From NCBI GenBank assembly GCA_018058545.1, contig JAGOZU010000005.1:1-64000 (forward strand): a stretch of 64,000 nt of DNA, read 5' to 3'. The notes under the pieces were generated by a model, which was given only the letters and a program-made list of their open reading frames with translations, searched no databases and had not been told where the DNA came from. Positions within the stretch are counted from its first letter, which is position 1. Each line of letters starts with the position of its first letter. Positions 1 through 10,533 of the stretch are shown one piece after another. This stretch comes from Promineifilum sp. Its GTDB lineage: Bacteria > Chloroflexota > Anaerolineae > Promineifilales > Promineifilaceae. The position numbers were made by a program, and so were the translations under genes.

Positions 1-2
1 CA

Positions 3-1382
<1,380 letters not shown>

Positions 1383-1456
1383 TTTGTATATCGCTCTAGC
1401 TTTCCTATAATGAATCCTGGAGCGTCCGTAACTCGACGCCGAGGAGAACAAAATAT

Positions 1457-2122
1457 ATGAATGAACTTTTGGGGTTCGCCCCCCTCATGGATGATGACGA
1501 CGATGACGACATGCCCGAGATCGAGCCGGTCGAGGTTCCGGACGAGGATGATGACGACAAGCCGAACAAAAACGGCGATCATCCCCGCTCTATGGATGAC
1601 CGCCTGTTAAAGAATCGCACGATTCTCATTTATGGCCCCATCGACATGAATCTGGCCATGGATGTGACCAGGCGATTGTTGGTCATGGATGCTGAGTCAC
1701 ATGATGAGATCCGTATCTTCATCAATTCGCCTGGCGGTCATGTTGAATCCGGCGATACCATCTTTGATATGATTCGATTCGTCCAGTCGCCGGTGAAGGT
1801 TATTGGAACGGGTTGGGTCGCCAGCGCGGGCGCGTTGATCTATGCCGCGGCCGAGCTGGAAAATCGCTACAGCTTGCCGAACACCCGCTTCCTGCTGCAC
1901 CAGCCGGCCGGCGGGGCTACCGGGCAGGCGTCTGATATTGCCATTGAAGCCCAGGAGATTCTCAAAATGCGCCGCCGTCTCAATGAGATCTTTGCCCGCC
2001 AGACGGGCCAATCCATTGAGAAGGTGGAGGAAGACACCGACCGCAATTTCTGGATGTCGGCCGGGCAAGCCAAGGATTATGGATTAGTCGGCCGGATTAT
2101 TGCTTCTGTCGACGAACTCTAG
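1457..2122 (+). CDS. clpP: ClpP-family serine protease with acidic N-terminal extension
   Basis: This is a ClpP-fold peptidase that normally forms a tetradecameric barrel fed by a AAA+ unfoldase such as ClpX or ClpC. All three catalytic residues can be seen: Ser in GWVASAGA (about residue 123), His in FLLHQPAGG (about 148) and Asp in EEDTDRNFW (about 193). The core from residue 45 on matches ClpP. The first 45 residues are unusual: two runs rich in Asp and Glu (12-18 and 29-34) replace the short axial-loop propeptide. GAGGAG at 1441-1446 supports the start. No Clp ATPase is in the window. A stable hairpin follows the stop. It could be a second, non-housekeeping ClpP paralogue; membership of the family is secure. 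Confidence 0.9.
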   Translation: MNELLGFAPLMDDDDDDDMPEIEPVEVPDEDDDDKPNKNGDHPRSMDDRLLKNRTILIYGPIDMNLAMDVTRRLLVMDAESHDEIRIFINSPGGHVESGDTIFDMIRFVQSPVKVIGTGWVASAGALIYAAAELENRYSLPNTRFLLHQPAGGATGQASDIAIEAQEILKMRRRLNEIFARQTGQSIEKVEEDTDRNFWMSAGQAKDYGLVGRIIASVDEL

Positions 2123-2144
2123 TCTGACGAGAGACTGCAGATTT

Positions 2145-2170
2145 GAAGGGGCGCGCGAGTGCCCCTTCTT
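2145..2170 (+). terminator. Rho-independent terminator after clpP
   Basis: A perfect 8-bp stem (GAAGGGGC at 2145-2152 with GCCCCTTC at 2161-2168) closes an 8-nt loop 22 bp after the clpP stop and is followed by TTGAT. The U-tract is weak, so termination is likely but not certain. Confidence 0.65.
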
Positions 2171-2208
2171 GATCCCTCGATTGGCCAGGATGGCGCCGGG
2201 GGAAACCT

Positions 2209-2697
2209 ATGAAAACGCTGTTACTATTACGCCACGCCAAGTCAAGTTGGAGCGACGGCAACCTCTCTGACTATGACCGGCCGCTGAACGAGCGCGGCCG
2301 GCATGATGCGCCTCGCATGGGCAAGCTGCTCAACTCGCTCGATCTTGTCCCCGATCTGATTCTTACCTCTTCGGCCAAACGGGCCGCTATGACGGCCGAT
2401 CGCGTGGCCGAGTCTTCATCGTTCGACGGCGAGATTCTTTACACGCGGGACCTCTACCTGGCCGATCCGGAAACTTATATCGATCTGGCTCGTGGAACGA
2501 ATGACGATATCGCCATCCTGATGATGGTCGGCCATAATCCAGGTATTGAGGAACTGGTCGAACAACTCGGCGGCCGTGACGAAACGATGTCAACGGCTGC
2601 TCTGGCTTGCATACGATTGTCCATCGAGAGTTGGCGGGACATCGATTTGGACGAGACGTACGAACTTGTCGGAGTCTGGCGGCCAAAAGAACTCTAG
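2209..2697 (+). CDS. SixA-like histidine phosphatase
   Basis: This small 162-residue protein belongs to the histidine phosphatase (phosphoglycerate-mutase-like) superfamily, SixA branch, whose founding member dephosphorylates phosphohistidine in signalling proteins. The N-terminal LLRHAKSSW carries the nucleophilic His and its Arg partner, DYDRPLNERG matches the family, and VGHNPGIEEL supplies the second catalytic His. There is no signal peptide, so it should be cytosolic. A GGGGGAAA stretch precedes the ATG. It lies alone between the clpP terminator and a convergent gene. The substrate cannot be read from sequence; it may act on a phosphorelay or on a small molecule. Confidence 0.85.
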   Translation: MKTLLLLRHAKSSWSDGNLSDYDRPLNERGRHDAPRMGKLLNSLDLVPDLILTSSAKRAAMTADRVAESSSFDGEILYTRDLYLADPETYIDLARGTNDDIAILMMVGHNPGIEELVEQLGGRDETMSTAALACIRLSIESWRDIDLDETYELVGVWRPKEL

Positions 2698-2758
2698 CCG
2701 CTACAAGGATAACCTCTGACTCTCCTACAACTTGTACGACTTGGGAGCAACAATCACG

Positions 2759-5700
2759 TCAACTCTCCAGATGGACGTGGAGTTTGCTGATACTTTTGTT
2801 TTGAGCCACCCATTCCCCGACCAGACCGATGCGCAACTCATAGAGAGCCTTTCCCTCTTCCATGACTTCGCGCATGATATCGCGCTCGACCAGCGCGTTG
2901 AGGGCGTGTGTCACTTCGGTTGGGTCCAATTCGATGCTGTATGACTGGAGGTGCTCGGCGAAAACTTCCGGGTGCAGAGGTTCGTTACGATCCATCAGAT
3001 GAGCTGCGGCGGCCAGCACCGCCCTTTCGGCCAGGTTCGCCCGTTGCCAGATGTAGGCGAAATGCACCTCGCCCAGCCGCAGCATCTCATCCAGGGCTAC
3101 GTTCACGTCGGAGATGGTCACATAGCCTGTTTTCTGCTGATTAGCTCGCTTGACCAGCGTATAGCAGACGAGTTGGAGGAAGTAGGGATGGCCGGCTGTG
3201 ACGCGCAAAATTTTATCGATCGCCAGGTCATCATAGATGATGTTCGGAGCAACCGGATCGCAAATGAGACGCGATGCTGCCTCCTCGCTCAGGAAATCGA
3301 TCTTGCGATAGAGGGCTATATTGAACAGGACCGACCAGTAATCGGCGCTCATTTCCTCCAGACGGCGCGTTCCGACGAAGACGAACCCCAGCCCGGGGCT
3401 ATGCTGCATGAGGTGGCGCATGTAGGGGAAGAACGTGCGTGGCAGGATGCCGTCCGCGACCATGGACTCGAACGCCTCAAATTCATCGAAGACTAGTAAC
3501 AGGATCGTGTCTGCAGGCAGTGATTGACGCACGGCCGGCAGAAACTCGCGTTGGAACACACGCGCCGGATCCGCCTGCCACCCATCGTATTCGGGCACGT
3601 CGATATTGTTCCCTTTGCTGTTCAATGCGTCGGCTATATGCCAGGCAAACTCCTGCAATAGCGCCGGCATGCCGGGCGACACGCCGAGCGATTGGCAATC
3701 AATGTAAACCGGCAATAGTTGCGGCGGCAGATAATCCTCCAGCCGCAAGAGAAGTGATGTTTTTCCGGTGCGTCGCTGTCCCACCAGCATGAACACGTTT
3801 CGTTGACTCTGCATCCCGGCATGTTCAGCGATGAAGTCGAACAGCTCCTCGCGGCCGAAAAACAGCGAACTGTCCTTACGCAAGGGTGTCCCCGGAAGAT
3901 AGGGGTTGGCCGTCGGGGTAAACTCTCGGACAGGCGGCAATAAATAGACCATGTCGCCGAATGCCGCGGTCTTGCCGTGGAGATTACGGTCGTCATAGGT
4001 CAATGACATCGCCACCCGAAAACGTTCTTCCGCCTGTGGCTCGATGACGAACCGCACCTGCCGTGTCCGGCCGGACGGGAGAAACGGGATGATTTGCGGC
4101 TCCGAACGGATCAGATAGGCAGGATTCTCATCCAGTACGGCAATGATATTTTCGGCCGCCGCGCGCCCGGAGTTACGAATTTCCATTGCCACGTACGTGC
4201 TGCCGTTGGGCGCCAATCGTTTGGTCTTTAGTGTCACCTCCAGTTCGGCGCGGCCGCGCTGATCTTCGATCTCGGCCGTCAGCAATCCCGCCCATCGACG
4301 CGTGATAGCACGTACCAATGTTCGATCGATGCTGGAGGGGTATTTGTCCAGTTGCTCCTGCACCTGTCGCAGTCGGACGGCAGCCTGATTGAGATAGACC
4401 AGTCGATCATCGGCCGCATCGACGCGTTCGCTGTCGCGCATGTTCGTCAGCACCGGCAGGAGCGATTCCAGGATTGGTGACCACTCCTTACGCTCCGCGA
4501 GCGCGGTCAGGACGTGGGCAAATTGCGGTCGTAACAAGCTTAATTCGGTGATGGAAGGAGCTTCGAGTAAGGCCTGGCCGGTCTTTAATATGAGCCGCCG
4601 ATGATATAGCCCATCCCAATTCCTGTCAGAGTTAGCGGCGTCATCCAGAACACGGGTGATGATCGGTAGCCCCGCCTGAGGCCGGTTGCCCAGCAGGAAT
4701 AGTCCGTCGGCCAGGTTGGCAACGTTCTGATCTCCGGCTTGCCGGGCGCGATTAGCCAGCTGCAGCAGGAAGTCCGGCGATCCGCTTTCCAAAGCATATC
4801 TTTGTTCGAGCTTTGATAGGGTGTTTTCCGGCTCTTGGGCCAATTGCTTGTAAAACCGGGCGGCCTGAGCTGCCGGCGTTTGTTCCTGTCGCATGAACAG
4901 GACCAGACCGGCCAGCACCAGAAACCCGAGTGACGCACTGGCGACCAGCAAGGACTCGTTCGTCGATGCGCCGGCGACGACTTCCGGGCCAAGCGGCGGC
5001 GTGATATACCCGCGGTAGAATCCGTCGCTGAAACGAAAGCGATAATTGATCCGGCTAGTGCCTTCGAGAGGGATGACACCCGGCCAAAATAACTGTCCGT
5101 TTCCGGTGGGCAGTCGCTGTTCTGACTGAGGAACCCATGAATCGCTGGTTTCATCATGCAGTTCCAGTTGGACGGCAACCGCATCATTCTCCACGTCCTG
5201 GACTGAAACACCGATCGAGAACTGGCCTCGTTCCACTTCCACGGTCGGTTTTGTCAACAATGGAGGCCGGTTTTCCTCTTCCCGGAATAGGCGGACCAAG
5301 CCATTTTGGGTTACAGCCAGCAAATCAGGGGACTGTCGCGAGGTGCGCTTCAGCAGCGCTACATCGAATACGCTGCTGGTTAGCGATAGTTCAAGGATGC
5401 GGCGCGGGCTTCGCGTTTGCAGTTGCTCATAGAGGCGGATGTTGCCGTCACGCGAACCGACCAGGCCGGTATCCGGTCGCCCGTCCTGATTTAGATCAGC
5501 CCAGCCCAGAGCCTGGATATTGCCCAGTTCGCCGATCGACCAGGTTATGGTCGGCCGGTTATCAACCAGGTTCAATTGTTCCAGCGCTCCGTCTTCAGTT
5601 GCTATCATGAATGAGGCGATATTTTCCTGAAATGCTTCCGCCGCCCCTGCACTGGTGAGTCTGACAATATTCGGAGGTGTGAATAATGACACGGGCCAAT

Positions 5701-7777
5701 CCCATTGACTCATTTCAAGCCCTTGATAGTTGAGGCCGTGTACGCGGCCATCTGCAGTGAAGGCGACTACCCTGACAGCCATTTCCGGCCCACCCGGCAG
5801 GCTGATATGGTAAAGCGCCTTGATGTCGCTATCCAGGGTGGCGAATGGCGATGAGGAGACGCCGTCGTTAGATAGATCCAGTTGGATGAGTTCACGATCT
5901 CCTGCGGCGATAAGTGAGTTTAACCCCGCAGGGCCATTATCCAACAAGGCTATATGCCGGACTCCACCGGCCAGATCGGTCGCGGGGAATTCCCATCGCC
6001 TGTTTCCGTCAAGATCGTAGGCGATAATCTGGCCGTCCAGTGTGCCGATCAGGATAGTGGACATCGCTGACCCAAGACGATCATCAACCGCTAATGACGT
6101 CACTTGCCCGGGGATGATAGTCTCCCATATGCGTTCGCCGGTGGTCTCGCGAAGCTCCAGTCGGCTATTGGTTCTCGTCGTCTCACTGGAAGGATCCGCC
6201 GCTGTCCGTTCACGCCTGACGACGACGATTTGGGGTGGGGCAGTCAGGGAATGACGGATCGTATGAAGATAGGCAATCTCTTTTCCAGGCGCATTGAGCC
6301 AGAGGATCGTGCTGTCCAGACCCAGGCCGTGTAGCCGGCCGTCGCGCGTGCCAACGACTATCTCCTCTTCGCCATCTTCGTCCAAATCAGCGACCAGCAA
6401 GGCGGTCGGCGCGGCATTGAGCGTGTACTCCCACTCCTTGATATATTCGCTGTCTCCCACACCCAGACCGAATAGTTGCAAGGTCGCAAAGCGCGGCAGC
6501 AATAACTCGTAATGCCCGTCGTGGTTCACGTCTGTCAGTTGGGTGAGATCGGGCAAATCAGTGTCATTTATCTTGGCTAATGTCTGACCGTTATTTCCCA
6601 GAAGATAGATGTCGGCTAACTGGGTCGAATTGGGTAGAGGCTCCAGTATCACGCCCAGTGGAGCTCGCCCTTCCATCGCTCCACCATTGGCTGGCATCAG
6701 TGCCAGAATCGCGCGATTGCCGTCCTTGGCCATTTGATTAGTCCACAGACGACGACCTTCGCGGGAATAGGCGATGACGCTGCCGGCAGCCGTGCCGACG
6801 ACGAGAGCGGGTCCATTGGGCAATTCGACAAATGTGGTGCTGACGATAGGTCGGTTGACCGTCCGGAACCAGGTTGATACACCGTCGGGCGAATAGAGCT
6901 CCAACTGGCCGAAATTGGTGCCGACGGCGATATAACTGGTCTTGGCGTCGAATGGCGCTTCAGTCAGCGTCGTGACGCGCCGTGAGATGGGTTGGCGCCA
7001 GGCGATGGTGTAATTATCCAGATAGATGATTTCACTGAAGCGTCGGGGGGTAAAAAGCCCCATGACGATTTCATCTGTGCCGTCACCGTCGAAGTCGGCG
7101 ACGATTATCTGGGGGTTCACATTGATATTGGGGTTTTCCTGGCCCGCAAATTGCCAGATATTTTCCCCAGCGGCGTTATAAGCCAGCAATTGGCCGGATG
7201 CCAGAAGCACCAGCAGATCGCCGTTCCCATCGGACTGGAAATCCAGGGCCTCGATGGCCACGGGACTGGTGTTGTCCGGGAGAGAGATTCGCCAGACCGG
7301 ATCGCCGGCCGAATCCAGAACCATCAGGTAACCCGTGCCTGCCACGGCGATCTCCTTTTCGGGCGATTGGTTGTCGAGGATGTCGACAACCCCGATAGCG
7401 GCTACCGGATCGGAGTTGAAATGCGTCCACACCTGACTGCCGTCGGCGAGCAAAAGCGTGAGTTGTCCGTTTTCATCGAGGACGAGAAACTCATCGACTC
7501 CATCGCCGGTGACATCGGCGGTCACGATTGTGTCCAGTCGTCCAGACGCCGCGTATTGCCAAAAGCTTTGCAGGCGGCTCCGATCCTGGGCGGCCACGTC
7601 GGTGGTGGCCGGCAGGGATAGTGACAGGTATAGAAGAAATAAAGCGGGCCACAGGCGCAACAGGAAACGACGATTGCTGGAGGGCGTCGCATGAACGTGG
7701 AGAGCACCCTGGACGGGCACCAGGGTAGTGGGAGGCACCGGCTTGATCCGGTTATTCTTCCGGCGCGCGGAGGGCAT
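2759..7777 (-). CDS. Membrane STAND-type ATPase with extracytoplasmic FG-GAP/beta-propeller sensor region
   Basis: This is a 1672-residue membrane protein of unrecognised specific function. Residues about 38-56 form a signal anchor. From about 65 to 850 there are many repeats of the type D-x-D-x-D-G-x-D/E (for example VTGDGVDEFLVLDENG, DLDEDGEEEIVVGT), typical of FG-GAP/PQQ propeller blades, followed by an Ig-like segment. A transmembrane helix lies near 935-957. The inside part has a helical TPR-like region, a beta-sandwich (about 1185-1285) and a STAND/AAA_16-type ATPase starting NPYLPGTPL...FFGREEL, with Walker A GQRRTGKT near 1332 and Walker B LLLVFDEFE. I chose ATG 7777 because GAGGAG precedes it; a longer frame starts at 7813. 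It overlaps the upstream ATPase gene by 26 nt, which suggests translational coupling and joint function. Confidence 0.8.
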   Translation of the reverse strand: MPSARRKNNRIKPVPPTTLVPVQGALHVHATPSSNRRFLLRLWPALFLLYLSLSLPATTDVAAQDRSRLQSFWQYAASGRLDTIVTADVTGDGVDEFLVLDENGQLTLLLADGSQVWTHFNSDPVAAIGVVDILDNQSPEKEIAVAGTGYLMVLDSAGDPVWRISLPDNTSPVAIEALDFQSDGNGDLLVLLASGQLLAYNAAGENIWQFAGQENPNINVNPQIIVADFDGDGTDEIVMGLFTPRRFSEIIYLDNYTIAWRQPISRRVTTLTEAPFDAKTSYIAVGTNFGQLELYSPDGVSTWFRTVNRPIVSTTFVELPNGPALVVGTAAGSVIAYSREGRRLWTNQMAKDGNRAILALMPANGGAMEGRAPLGVILEPLPNSTQLADIYLLGNNGQTLAKINDTDLPDLTQLTDVNHDGHYELLLPRFATLQLFGLGVGDSEYIKEWEYTLNAAPTALLVADLDEDGEEEIVVGTRDGRLHGLGLDSTILWLNAPGKEIAYLHTIRHSLTAPPQIVVVRRERTAADPSSETTRTNSRLELRETTGERIWETIIPGQVTSLAVDDRLGSAMSTILIGTLDGQIIAYDLDGNRRWEFPATDLAGGVRHIALLDNGPAGLNSLIAAGDRELIQLDLSNDGVSSSPFATLDSDIKALYHISLPGGPEMAVRVVAFTADGRVHGLNYQGLEMSQWDWPVSLFTPPNIVRLTSAGAAEAFQENIASFMIATEDGALEQLNLVDNRPTITWSIGELGNIQALGWADLNQDGRPDTGLVGSRDGNIRLYEQLQTRSPRRILELSLTSSVFDVALLKRTSRQSPDLLAVTQNGLVRLFREEENRPPLLTKPTVEVERGQFSIGVSVQDVENDAVAVQLELHDETSDSWVPQSEQRLPTGNGQLFWPGVIPLEGTSRINYRFRFSDGFYRGYITPPLGPEVVAGASTNESLLVASASLGFLVLAGLVLFMRQEQTPAAQAARFYKQLAQEPENTLSKLEQRYALESGSPDFLLQLANRARQAGDQNVANLADGLFLLGNRPQAGLPIITRVLDDAANSDRNWDGLYHRRLILKTGQALLEAPSITELSLLRPQFAHVLTALAERKEWSPILESLLPVLTNMRDSERVDAADDRLVYLNQAAVRLRQVQEQLDKYPSSIDRTLVRAITRRWAGLLTAEIEDQRGRAELEVTLKTKRLAPNGSTYVAMEIRNSGRAAAENIIAVLDENPAYLIRSEPQIIPFLPSGRTRQVRFVIEPQAEERFRVAMSLTYDDRNLHGKTAAFGDMVYLLPPVREFTPTANPYLPGTPLRKDSSLFFGREELFDFIAEHAGMQSQRNVFMLVGQRRTGKTSLLLRLEDYLPPQLLPVYIDCQSLGVSPGMPALLQEFAWHIADALNSKGNNIDVPEYDGWQADPARVFQREFLPAVRQSLPADTILLLVFDEFEAFESMVADGILPRTFFPYMRHLMQHSPGLGFVFVGTRRLEEMSADYWSVLFNIALYRKIDFLSEEAASRLICDPVAPNIIYDDLAIDKILRVTAGHPYFLQLVCYTLVKRANQQKTGYVTISDVNVALDEMLRLGEVHFAYIWQRANLAERAVLAAAAHLMDRNEPLHPEVFAEHLQSYSIELDPTEVTHALNALVERDIMREVMEEGKALYELRIGLVGEWVAQNKSISKLHVHLES

Positions 7778-9152
7778 AACCCACTCCTCGTTCGCTGACG
7801 ATCCAGTTTCCATATGGATCGATGGCTCTGCGCAAGCGTTTGATCAGAGTTTTTAGGCGGTCAGGGTCGTCGACCAAAACGTCGCCCCAAACGGTCAGCT
7901 CCAGATCCTCGCCACGGACAACCTGGCCGGCGTGGAGACACATTCGCACCAGGATGCTGAACTGCGATGTCGTCAGGCTTAGCTCGCGGCCGTTGCCCCA
8001 AACCTGATGACGCTGTTCGTCGATGACGAAAGGCCCGGCCTGCACCAGTCCTGGCACATCCTGCCGCCGCACGAAGCGACGCAAGATCTCGCTACTATAA
8101 TAATACTTCTCATCGACCCGTTGCAGCAGACATTGTTGCTCCAGCTGCCTCAGGCTTTCGATGGGGCCGTCGGCAATAGCCAGCACATGCTGTTCTTCGG
8201 GTGTTAAATTCTGCCATAAATAGCTGAGATGTGATTCCGCCTCTATTTCCACAGGATGGTCAAGAAGGGAGAAGTCTCGCTCGGCGATGTTCAGGCTGTC
8301 GTCTGCCTTAATGTCCTCGTTGATAACAGCCTGAATGGCATGATAGCCGGCGATATGCAGGAAGAACGGATGCAAACCCGCCAATTCGATCAGGTAATTC
8401 ACCATTTTCGGTGAAAGCTTGACCGAGGTTTGTGTTAGCCGTTGGCGAAATAGCTCGCGCGCCTCAACCTCGCTGAACAGTCCGAGCGGCAGCGTGACGA
8501 AGATATTGAAGAAAGGCGAACTGAGGACGGCTTCCTCAGCCGTGATGGCGAACAATGGCCGCTGGCTTGCCGTCAAAAAGGCCAAGCCATATTTGGTAGT
8601 CAACCCGCGCAAACGAGCAAAGAAATAGGGCGACAGGTGTCGATTGGCAGCCAGTAGTTCGAATTCATCCAGCAGTACTACGACGGCCGTCCCTCGTTGA
8701 TGTACTTTTTGCAGGGCGCGGTCCAGCGCACGATAAGTGCCTGGCTCAGTTGTCATTTCGAGACCCAGGCCGGCATGTTCGGCCGCCTCCAGGAGCCCGC
8801 TGAGCAACAACTCGTAGACCTCTTCGGGTGGCGAACCGGCCAATTCCTGGCAGTCGAGCATTATGAATAGATAGTCCGATTCATTGAGCCGGAATGAGGA
8901 ACGCACTGTAAGCTGGCACAGGTGCAGGAGAAGAGAACTCTTGCCGATTCGGCGCGGGCCGATGAGCGATACGCTTTGACCATTCCGCAAGAGGCCCAAA
9001 ATCTGGTTGATTTCAGCCTCTCGGCCGACGAAATCCTCGATGTGCCGGATGGCTCCACGATGGAAAAACGGATTATCTGCACCCATGACAAACCTATTGT
9101 AATGCCGAACGATGTGAAAGGGTAGCTGAGATATGTCCCATTCCACGTTCAC
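7752..9152 (-). CDS. STAND-type ATPase fused to OmpR/PhoB-type winged-helix DNA-binding domain
   Basis: This is a 466-residue cytosolic protein. A FVGREAEI motif opens a STAND-type NTPase with Walker A GPRRIGKS at 65-72 and Walker B VVVLLDEFE at 157-165; a helical arm follows. The C-terminal 100 residues form an OmpR/PhoB-like winged helix (LSLTTSQFSILVRMCLHAGQ, then ELTVWGD and LIKRLRRAIDP, ending in the VSERGVGYAL wing). It therefore looks like an ATP-switched transcription factor. The start used here is GTG 9152; ATG 9086 is an alternative without a good ribosome-binding site. Its 3' end overlaps the membrane STAND ATPase, whose ATPase part has the same order of motifs, so the two may oligomerise or signal to each other. 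The ligand and target promoters are unknown. Confidence 0.82.
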   Translation of the reverse strand: MNVEWDISQLPFHIVRHYNRFVMGADNPFFHRGAIRHIEDFVGREAEINQILGLLRNGQSVSLIGPRRIGKSSLLLHLCQLTVRSSFRLNESDYLFIMLDCQELAGSPPEEVYELLLSGLLEAAEHAGLGLEMTTEPGTYRALDRALQKVHQRGTAVVVLLDEFELLAANRHLSPYFFARLRGLTTKYGLAFLTASQRPLFAITAEEAVLSSPFFNIFVTLPLGLFSEVEARELFRQRLTQTSVKLSPKMVNYLIELAGLHPFFLHIAGYHAIQAVINEDIKADDSLNIAERDFSLLDHPVEIEAESHLSYLWQNLTPEEQHVLAIADGPIESLRQLEQQCLLQRVDEKYYYSSEILRRFVRRQDVPGLVQAGPFVIDEQRHQVWGNGRELSLTTSQFSILVRMCLHAGQVVRGEDLELTVWGDVLVDDPDRLKTLIKRLRRAIDPYGNWIVSERGVGYALRAPEE

Positions 9153-9209
9153 TATAATAGATCGCTAACATCCTTGTCTCAGACCGCCTGCGCACGTACA
9201 ATCGAACAA

Positions 9210-10508
9210 ATGACCGATGAATTGGGCAGCCTCCTTCGCCGTCTGGGTGTTACCAAAGGGGCACGACATATCCGGCCGGCCTCTGTTCCCATAACCGGAG
9301 GTCGATTTACACTCAATGAGGCACCTGATTCGCCACCCCCGCTTGAACAACTCCTGCCGGGTGGCCGGCTGATGGGATCGGATGAGGGCGCCTGTTTCGT
9401 CGTCGATCATGTTTATCCGCTACATTATCGTCACGGAGATGATACCTTGGCCGATCTGCTGGTGGTCGGCCCGGCCGCAGCCGAACCATATCGGCTTGAA
9501 GACCGGCTCGTGGGAGATGATTTCCGTAATTTCCTATTTCTGGACACTGAGACGACAGGCCTGGCCGGCGCCGGCACCCTGGCCTTCATGGTTGGCGTGG
9601 CCTACTTTGAGCCGCACACCACGATAATCGATGGTCGGACGGAAGAGGGGGATGTGCTGGTCGTCCGGCAATATTTCCTGCGTGACCAGGATGACGAGCC
9701 GGAGATGCTCCGTCAACTGGATGATATCCTGGCGGATAAAGTGGGCCTAATCACTTTTAACGGCAAGTCCTTTGATGTACCGCTGCTGGGCAACCGTTAT
9801 CTGATGAATCGCCGGCGCGGCCGCTTGCCGGAAATGCCCCATATCGATCTGTTGGCTCCGTCGCGCCGCCTTTACCGGGCACGTCTTGGTTCCTGTGCCC
9901 TGGGTTCACTGGAACAGAGCTTGCTTGGCTTGCATCGGACGCAGGACGACGTGCCGGGATGGTTAATTCCCTCGCTTTACTTCGATTACCTGCGCTCGGG
10001 CGATGCGCGGCGATTGACTGGGGTCTTTTATCATAACGAAATGGATATGTTATCGATGGTCACCCTGGCCTCGCGTATCTTTCGCCAACTGGCGGCTTCC
10101 CGCTGTGATGACCCGCTCGACCAATTGAGCCTCGGCCGCTGGCAGGTCGGCCTGGGACTGCACGATCTGGCCGAGGATACACTACGGTCGTCGCTGGATG
10201 GCGATCTCCCACTTGAAGCCTATCACCAGGCGCTCCATGAGTTGGGGAAGCTTTACAAGCAGCGGGATCGCCGTGAGGATGCCGTCGTTGCCTGGCAGCA
10301 AATTGCTTCGACCAGCACCGATGATGTGGCTGCCCATCTTGAATTGGCCAAGTATTATGAATGGCGCGAAGTCGATGTGGCCGCCGCCATACAGTGGACG
10401 CGTCGGGCGATGGCTCTCGTCGAGCGATGGCCGTTGACGCCTCGCTCCCGCCTCGCACATGCCGAATTACGCCATCGCCTGGAGCGTTTGGAGAAGAAGG
10501 CGGCCTGA
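9210..10508 (+). CDS. YprB-like RNase H-fold (DEDD) exonuclease with TPR-like tail
   Basis: This protein resembles Bacillus YprB and other RNase_H_2 proteins. FLFLDTETTGLAG carries the DxE exonuclease motif, LITFNGKSFDVPLL holds the next conserved Asp, MPHIDLLAPSRR and the later HNEMDMLSM segment complete the DEDD set. The last 120 residues are helical and TPR-like (LHELGKLYKQRDRREDAVVAWQQIA). The substrate is unknown; a nucleic-acid exonuclease role is inferred from the fold. I report ATG 9210; TTG 9174 in the same frame is a possible earlier start. A TATAAT at 9153-9158 on this strand probably belongs to its promoter. It is transcribed divergently from the STAND-winged-helix gene. Confidence 0.78.
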   Translation: MTDELGSLLRRLGVTKGARHIRPASVPITGGRFTLNEAPDSPPPLEQLLPGGRLMGSDEGACFVVDHVYPLHYRHGDDTLADLLVVGPAAAEPYRLEDRLVGDDFRNFLFLDTETTGLAGAGTLAFMVGVAYFEPHTTIIDGRTEEGDVLVVRQYFLRDQDDEPEMLRQLDDILADKVGLITFNGKSFDVPLLGNRYLMNRRRGRLPEMPHIDLLAPSRRLYRARLGSCALGSLEQSLLGLHRTQDDVPGWLIPSLYFDYLRSGDARRLTGVFYHNEMDMLSMVTLASRIFRQLAASRCDDPLDQLSLGRWQVGLGLHDLAEDTLRSSLDGDLPLEAYHQALHELGKLYKQRDRREDAVVAWQQIASTSTDDVAAHLELAKYYEWREVDVAAAIQWTRRAMALVERWPLTPRSRLAHAELRHRLERLEKKAA

Positions 10509-10518
10509 TTCTCCTCTG

Positions 10519-10527
10519 TGATAGAAT
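10519..10527 (+). promoter_or_regulatory. Extended -10 element for trmFO (predicted leaderless mRNA)
   Basis: TGA-TAGAAT is an extended -10 whose last base is only 6 nt before the trmFO ATG at 10534. Transcription should begin at or next to the start codon, so the mRNA would lack a ribosome-binding site. No -35 match is visible, which is normal for extended -10 promoters. Confidence 0.55.
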
Positions 10528-10533
10528 ACCTCC

